DNA of 64,000 nucleotides, taken from positions 930,001 to 994,000 of the forward strand of contig NZ_JBLZUR010000002.1 of the NCBI RefSeq assembly GCF_048565625.1, in the 5' to 3' direction. The stretch's first letter is position 1; the number at the start of each line of letters is the position of its first letter. Of this stretch, positions 61,124 through 64,000 are shown one piece after another. This DNA is from JBLZUR01 sp048565625 (lineage in GTDB: Bacteria; Pseudomonadota; Alphaproteobacteria; Sphingomonadales; Sphingomonadaceae). Made by a program: the position numbers and the translations under genes. The notes beneath the pieces are model-generated. The model was not told the DNA's origin. It saw nothing but the letters and a program-made list of their open reading frames with translations, and made no database searches.

Positions 61124-62251
61124 ATGTCCGCTAATATTTCGCTATCGACGGGCCATGTGCATGATCACGGCGGCGCCGGACTCATGAGAGCTTGCCGTTA
61201 CCAGGGCGTTCGCAAAGATCTCCTCGTCGAAGAAGTTCCTGTTCCGGAGATCGGGGCCGGCGATGCGCTCGTTCGCGTGGTTGCCTCGGGCATATGCCGG
61301 AGCGACTGGCATCTCTGGAACGGTGATCTCGCATGGCTCGGACTTGATATGCCCGCGCCGACCACGCTCGGTCATGAGATCGGCGGCGTGATCGAGCGGG
61401 TAGGCTCGGGAGTTCGACACGTTGAGCCCGGAATGCGTGTGACCATTCCCTTCAATCTTGCCTGCGGCTTCTGCCAATATTGCCGTGCAGGGGCGCAGCA
61501 CCTCTGTGACAATCAACAATTCCCGTTTCTGGTCGAGGGGGGCGGCGGCTGGCAGCAGTTCATTCGCGTTCCAACGGCCGACGTTAACTGCATCCCTCTG
61601 CCCGATGGCGTGGACGAACTGACCGCTGCGGCGCTCGGCTGCCGGTACATGACGGCGTGGCGGGCGGTGGCGGATCGCGCGAACGTGGCCGGGGGAGAGT
61701 TCGTCGTTGTTCATGGATGCGGAGGCGTCGGACTGGCGGCCGTCCAGATCTCCGCGGCTCTCGGCGGACGAACGATCGCCGTCGACATCGATGACCAGAA
61801 GCTCGCGACCGCCAGAGCGGCAGGGGCTTTTGCGACACTCAACGTCAAGGGTATGGACCCCACGGAGGTCGGTGCCGCAATCAAGGATATGAGTGGCGGA
61901 TCGGGAGCGGAGGTCGCCATTGACGCTCTGGGCGGCACCGCGACGACGCTTGGGGCGCTATACTCGCTTCGGAAAGGGGGGAGGCTTGCTCAGGTCGGAA
62001 TGACCGGAAGGGCAGAGCAGGGTATCGTCGGCGTTCCCCTTGATCTTCTCGTGCTACAGGAACTTTCGATCATCGGGTCGCAGGGCAATCCGCAATCGGG
62101 ATATCCGCGGCTGCTCGGTCTGGTCGCCTCCGGAAGGCTCAATCCCACCGCTCTGGTAAGCCGCCATGTCGGCCTTGAAGAGGTGCAGGGCGTCCTGGAA
62201 GACATGGATGAGTTCAAGACGACCGGCTACGTGATCATCACCCGTTTCTGA
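61124..62251 (+). CDS. zinc-dependent alcohol dehydrogenase, possibly acting on a hydroxyacyl-CoA
   Basis: Medium-chain dehydrogenase of 375 residues. The ATG at 61124 has AGGAG 8 bases upstream. Catalytic zinc residues are in GICRSDWHLWNG and TLGHEIGGVIERVG; the structural zinc lobe ACGFCQYCRAGAQHLC is complete; the cofactor motif is VHGCGGVGLAAVQIS. In anaerobic benzoate degradation a Zn-dehydrogenase (Had) oxidises the 6-hydroxycyclohexenyl-CoA intermediate, so an equivalent role on a hydroxyacyl-CoA is plausible but unproven. A short His-containing leader (TGHVHDHGG) precedes the domain. It ends the plus-strand receptor-ligase-dehydrogenase unit. Confidence 0.85.
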   Translation: MSANISLSTGHVHDHGGAGLMRACRYQGVRKDLLVEEVPVPEIGAGDALVRVVASGICRSDWHLWNGDLAWLGLDMPAPTTLGHEIGGVIERVGSGVRHVEPGMRVTIPFNLACGFCQYCRAGAQHLCDNQQFPFLVEGGGGWQQFIRVPTADVNCIPLPDGVDELTAAALGCRYMTAWRAVADRANVAGGEFVVVHGCGGVGLAAVQISAALGGRTIAVDIDDQKLATARAAGAFATLNVKGMDPTEVGAAIKDMSGGSGAEVAIDALGGTATTLGALYSLRKGGRLAQVGMTGRAEQGIVGVPLDLLVLQELSIIGSQGNPQSGYPRLLGLVASGRLNPTALVSRHVGLEEVQGVLEDMDEFKTTGYVIITRF

Positions 62252-62395
62252 TCGCATGGCGCCGAGCCGGCTGATCGACAGACCAGTGGGACCTACTTCG
62301 TCGAGCACATCGCTCGAACCGATCTGCCGGGGGCATCAACTTCGCTCGAATCAAGGCCGATGGGACAATCGGGATCAGTTTATCACTCCTTGCGA

Positions 62396-63094
62396 CTAAC
62401 CTCGAGCCGCCAATGCGAGTTCCAGACGATCCCCGAGAGTCGTGAGGCGTGCGACCTGGCGGTCCAAATCGCCAAACTTGCCGACGGTGACGATCATCCC
62501 GCGATAGATGACGTTTGTTATGCCGTCGGCTGTCTCGTTGATGTCGAAGTCACCTTCGTTGCGGAGGTATGCCCAGGTTTGATGCTCAATGCATCCGAAT
62601 ATCATGTCTCGCAGCAAGGACGGGGAGACATCGCTTTGGAACTCACCGGCAGCGATCGCTCCTTGACAAAGGCTGCGTATCTCGCCCGTGAAGCGACGAT
62701 TGAGATCGAAGAACGGCGATGACCGGTAGCTCGCGCTCGGCCTAAGCTCGGTCAGCAGGAAACGCGTCAAGACTGGCTCGCGCTTAGTAATCTCGAGCGC
62801 GCGCCAGACAAGATGGCGTAGCCGGTTCCACGTACCCTTGATCGACGGAAGATTGGGATCTCGATTAAGATGCTCCGAAAACCAGTCCTCGGCTACGCGT
62901 ACGAGAAGGTCGCGCTTGGTTTCGAAATACCTGTAGATCGTTCCTTCGACCACGCCAGCCTTTGCGGCGATCTCGGCCATGGACAGATCTTCATAGCCCC
63001 TTTCGCGGATCACCTCACGGGCGATCGACAGAATGTTCGCGATCCGTTGCTCGCTCGAGAGCCGTGAGGCGCGACGTCGTACGGGCTTAGCCAT
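62396..63094 (-). CDS. TetR/AcrR-family transcriptional regulator
   Basis: Regulator of 232 residues. A basic N-terminus (KPVRRRASRLSSEQR) precedes the TetR helix-turn-helix: ILSIAREVIRERGYEDLSMAEIAAKAGVVEGTIYRYFETKRDLLVRVAEDWF in outline, residues about 18-70. The all-helical ligand domain reads LEITKREPVLTRFLLTELRPSASYRSSPFFDLNRRFTGEIRSL. Such proteins often bind acyl-CoA esters when located beside acyl-CoA metabolism genes. It converges with the dehydrogenase gene across 144 featureless bases. The probable target is the receptor-ligase-dehydrogenase and dehydratase promoters. Confidence 0.9.
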   Translation of the reverse strand: MAKPVRRRASRLSSEQRIANILSIAREVIRERGYEDLSMAEIAAKAGVVEGTIYRYFETKRDLLVRVAEDWFSEHLNRDPNLPSIKGTWNRLRHLVWRALEITKREPVLTRFLLTELRPSASYRSSPFFDLNRRFTGEIRSLCQGAIAAGEFQSDVSPSLLRDMIFGCIEHQTWAYLRNEGDFDINETADGITNVIYRGMIVTVGKFGDLDRQVARLTTLGDRLELALAARG

Positions 63095-63225
63095 GAAGGC
63101 TATGAGTCACCACGATGATGAAAAGGCAAGTGGAAACAGTAGCAGGTCATTGCACCCGGCGGCAGCTGGTGGGCCTTACCGCCCTTCAGCGGCAGTAGGA
63201 TCAATCAAGATCGATCAGGAACCAT

Positions 63226-63480
63226 CTACCACGGAAGCACCGTCAGCCCCGTAAAGAGGATCGCGGCAATCACGCCGGTCCAAAGCAAGGTGAACTGCCG
63301 AAAGGGCCTGTGCGGCCATCGCAGGTGCATGAACTCCGAGATGACGAGGTTCACCTTCACCATCGCGGCCACAACGATGGCCAGGCCGGCGAATAGTGTC
63401 GCGGAGTGGGTCTCACCCATGGCGAAGCTTCCGAGGGTCAGGACGACAAGCGCTATGCCGGCTACGCTGGAGCGCGTCAT
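63226..63480 (-). CDS. norF: NorF-like protein (cytochrome c oxidase subunit IV family)
   Basis: Membrane protein of 84 residues with three helices: VAGIALVVLTLGSFAMG, LFAGLAIVVAAMVKVNLVISEFMHL and LLWTGVIAAILFTGLTVL. The central KVNLVISEFMHLR segment is typical of prokaryotic COX4-like proteins. The ATG at 63480 overlaps the stop of the upstream subunit III-like gene (ATGA). A subunit III homologue followed by such a small protein is the norE-norF arrangement associated with nitric oxide reductase operons. A small accessory subunit of another haem-copper oxidase is the alternative; the rest of the cluster is outside the window. Confidence 0.72.
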   Translation of the reverse strand: MTRSSVAGIALVVLTLGSFAMGETHSATLFAGLAIVVAAMVKVNLVISEFMHLRWPHRPFRQFTLLWTGVIAAILFTGLTVLPW

Positions 63481-64000
63481 CGAGTTCCTCCAGCGAGATA
63501 CAGCATGGGGAACAGAACGAGCCAAAGAAGGTCGACCATGTGCCAGTAAGCGGCGGCGCTCTCTAGCCAGCGAAGGCGCTGACTTTCCTGCATGGTGTCC
63601 ATCCGTCGGAGCGTGACCACGAGGACGCCAATACCTACGACGAAGTGCAGGAAGTGAATTCCGGTAAACGTGAAATAATAGGCGAAGAACTCGTTTGTGG
63701 TGAGTCCGATGCCAGCTTCGATCTTGTGTATGTATTCGACAGCCTTCGTTATCGCAAAGCCGAGACCGACCACGAGCGCGGCGATCAGGCGGAACTTGAC
63801 GTTCGCCCATGCCCCGTTTCGGCCGGCCTCCACCGCTTTGACCATCAGCCAGCCACTGCCGATCAGGACAAGGGTGTTGAGCAGGCCAAGCAGCGGATCG
63901 AGGGAGGCGCGGGATGTGCGGTATGTGTCCGGGTCCTGCGCTTGCCCCATCATGAAAAGCAGGAAGAACACGGCAAACATTGCCATGTCCGCGCAGATGA
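63477..64000 (-). CDS. norE: NorE-like haem-copper oxidase subunit III family, 5' end outside window
   Basis: Membrane protein whose last 174 residues are visible; its start lies beyond the right edge, since the frame stays open to base 64000 (ADMAMFAVFFLLF is an internal helix of this family). Helices follow as LLGLLNTLVLIGSGWLMVKAVE, FRLIAALVVGLGFAITKAVEYI, YYFTFTGIHFLHFVVGIGVLVV and WHMVDLLWLVLFPMLYLA. FTFTGIHFLHF and YWHMVDLLWLVLF are hallmarks of subunit III. With the overlapping norF gene, NorE of a nitric oxide reductase system is likely. That would give the organism some ability to handle nitric oxide at low oxygen. Confidence 0.8.
   Translation of the reverse strand, partial: ICADMAMFAVFFLLFMMGQAQDPDTYRTSRASLDPLLGLLNTLVLIGSGWLMVKAVEAGRNGAWANVKFRLIAALVVGLGFAITKAVEYIHKIEAGIGLTTNEFFAYYFTFTGIHFLHFVVGIGVLVVTLRRMDTMQESQRLRWLESAAAYWHMVDLLWLVLFPMLYLAGGTR

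Overview
The window looks like a chromosomal segment from an aerobic alphaproteobacterium of the Sphingomonas type. It is GC-rich and holds two TonB-dependent receptors, an arabinan/L-arabinose locus built on the non-phosphorylative pathway, an alphaproteobacterial GTTC-N7-GTTC type SOS box in front of dinB, and FadR- and TetR-type regulators. Genes lie in tight blocks with many 4-base stop/start overlaps. No rRNA, tRNA or CRISPR array was seen.

Region A (1-14.8 kb) is an arabinan and L-arabinose regulon. A minus-strand operon (7788 down to 1, running off the left edge) encodes a 2-oxoglutarate semialdehyde dehydrogenase, an AraD1-type dehydratase, a sugar 1-dehydrogenase, a GH51 arabinofuranosidase, two GH43 enzymes and a GH27 enzyme. 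A plus-strand block encodes a periplasmic mutarotase, an IlvD/Edd aldonate dehydratase, an SMP-30 lactonase and a RarD-like permease. A FadR-type regulator and a FucP-like symporter sit between them. Together they cover polymer cleavage, import, and L-arabinose -> lactone -> arabinonate -> 2-keto-3-deoxyarabinonate -> 2-oxoglutarate semialdehyde -> 2-oxoglutarate. Related GTCGGA-core sites sit in both divergent promoter regions.

Region B (14.9-34 kb) is a mixed cell-envelope and stress region: an MBL-fold hydrolase, a hemerythrin protein, a decayed membrane-protein pair (including a DUF421 gene split by an amber codon), a DUF4142 protein, two divergent two-domain fusions (glycosyltransferase-UDP-galactopyranose mutase and GH1-RmlD), a GH5-like protein, a four-gene operon (739-aa unknown, SDR, Zn-dehydrogenase, SDR), a formaldehyde-dehydrogenase-like enzyme with a small membrane protein, and an M61 peptidase. 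dinB with its SOS box follows.

Region C (35.6-48.7 kb) looks like an organosulfur acquisition locus on the minus strand: a TonB receptor, two paralogous flavin monooxygenases, a complete Dpp-type ABC importer, and a second set encoding a sulfotransferase, a cysteine-dioxygenase-like cupin and a multidomain rhodanese that carries a frameshift.

Region D (49.4-51.6 kb) holds an SDR gene interrupted by an 837-bp IS5-family (IS427-like) element with a TA target duplication; removing the element and one TA restores a 324-residue reading frame.

Region E (52-63 kb) is the most unusual part: two subunits of the HgdAB/BcrBC (2-hydroxyacyl-CoA dehydratase / benzoyl-CoA reductase) family plus their ATP-dependent [4Fe-4S] activase, an SDR-fold protein that has lost its catalytic Tyr and Lys, a TonB receptor, an acyl-CoA ligase, a Zn-dehydrogenase and a TetR regulator. 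It reads as an uncharacterised CoA-thioester pathway using a radical enzyme normally associated with anaerobes. The right edge carries norF and a truncated norE.
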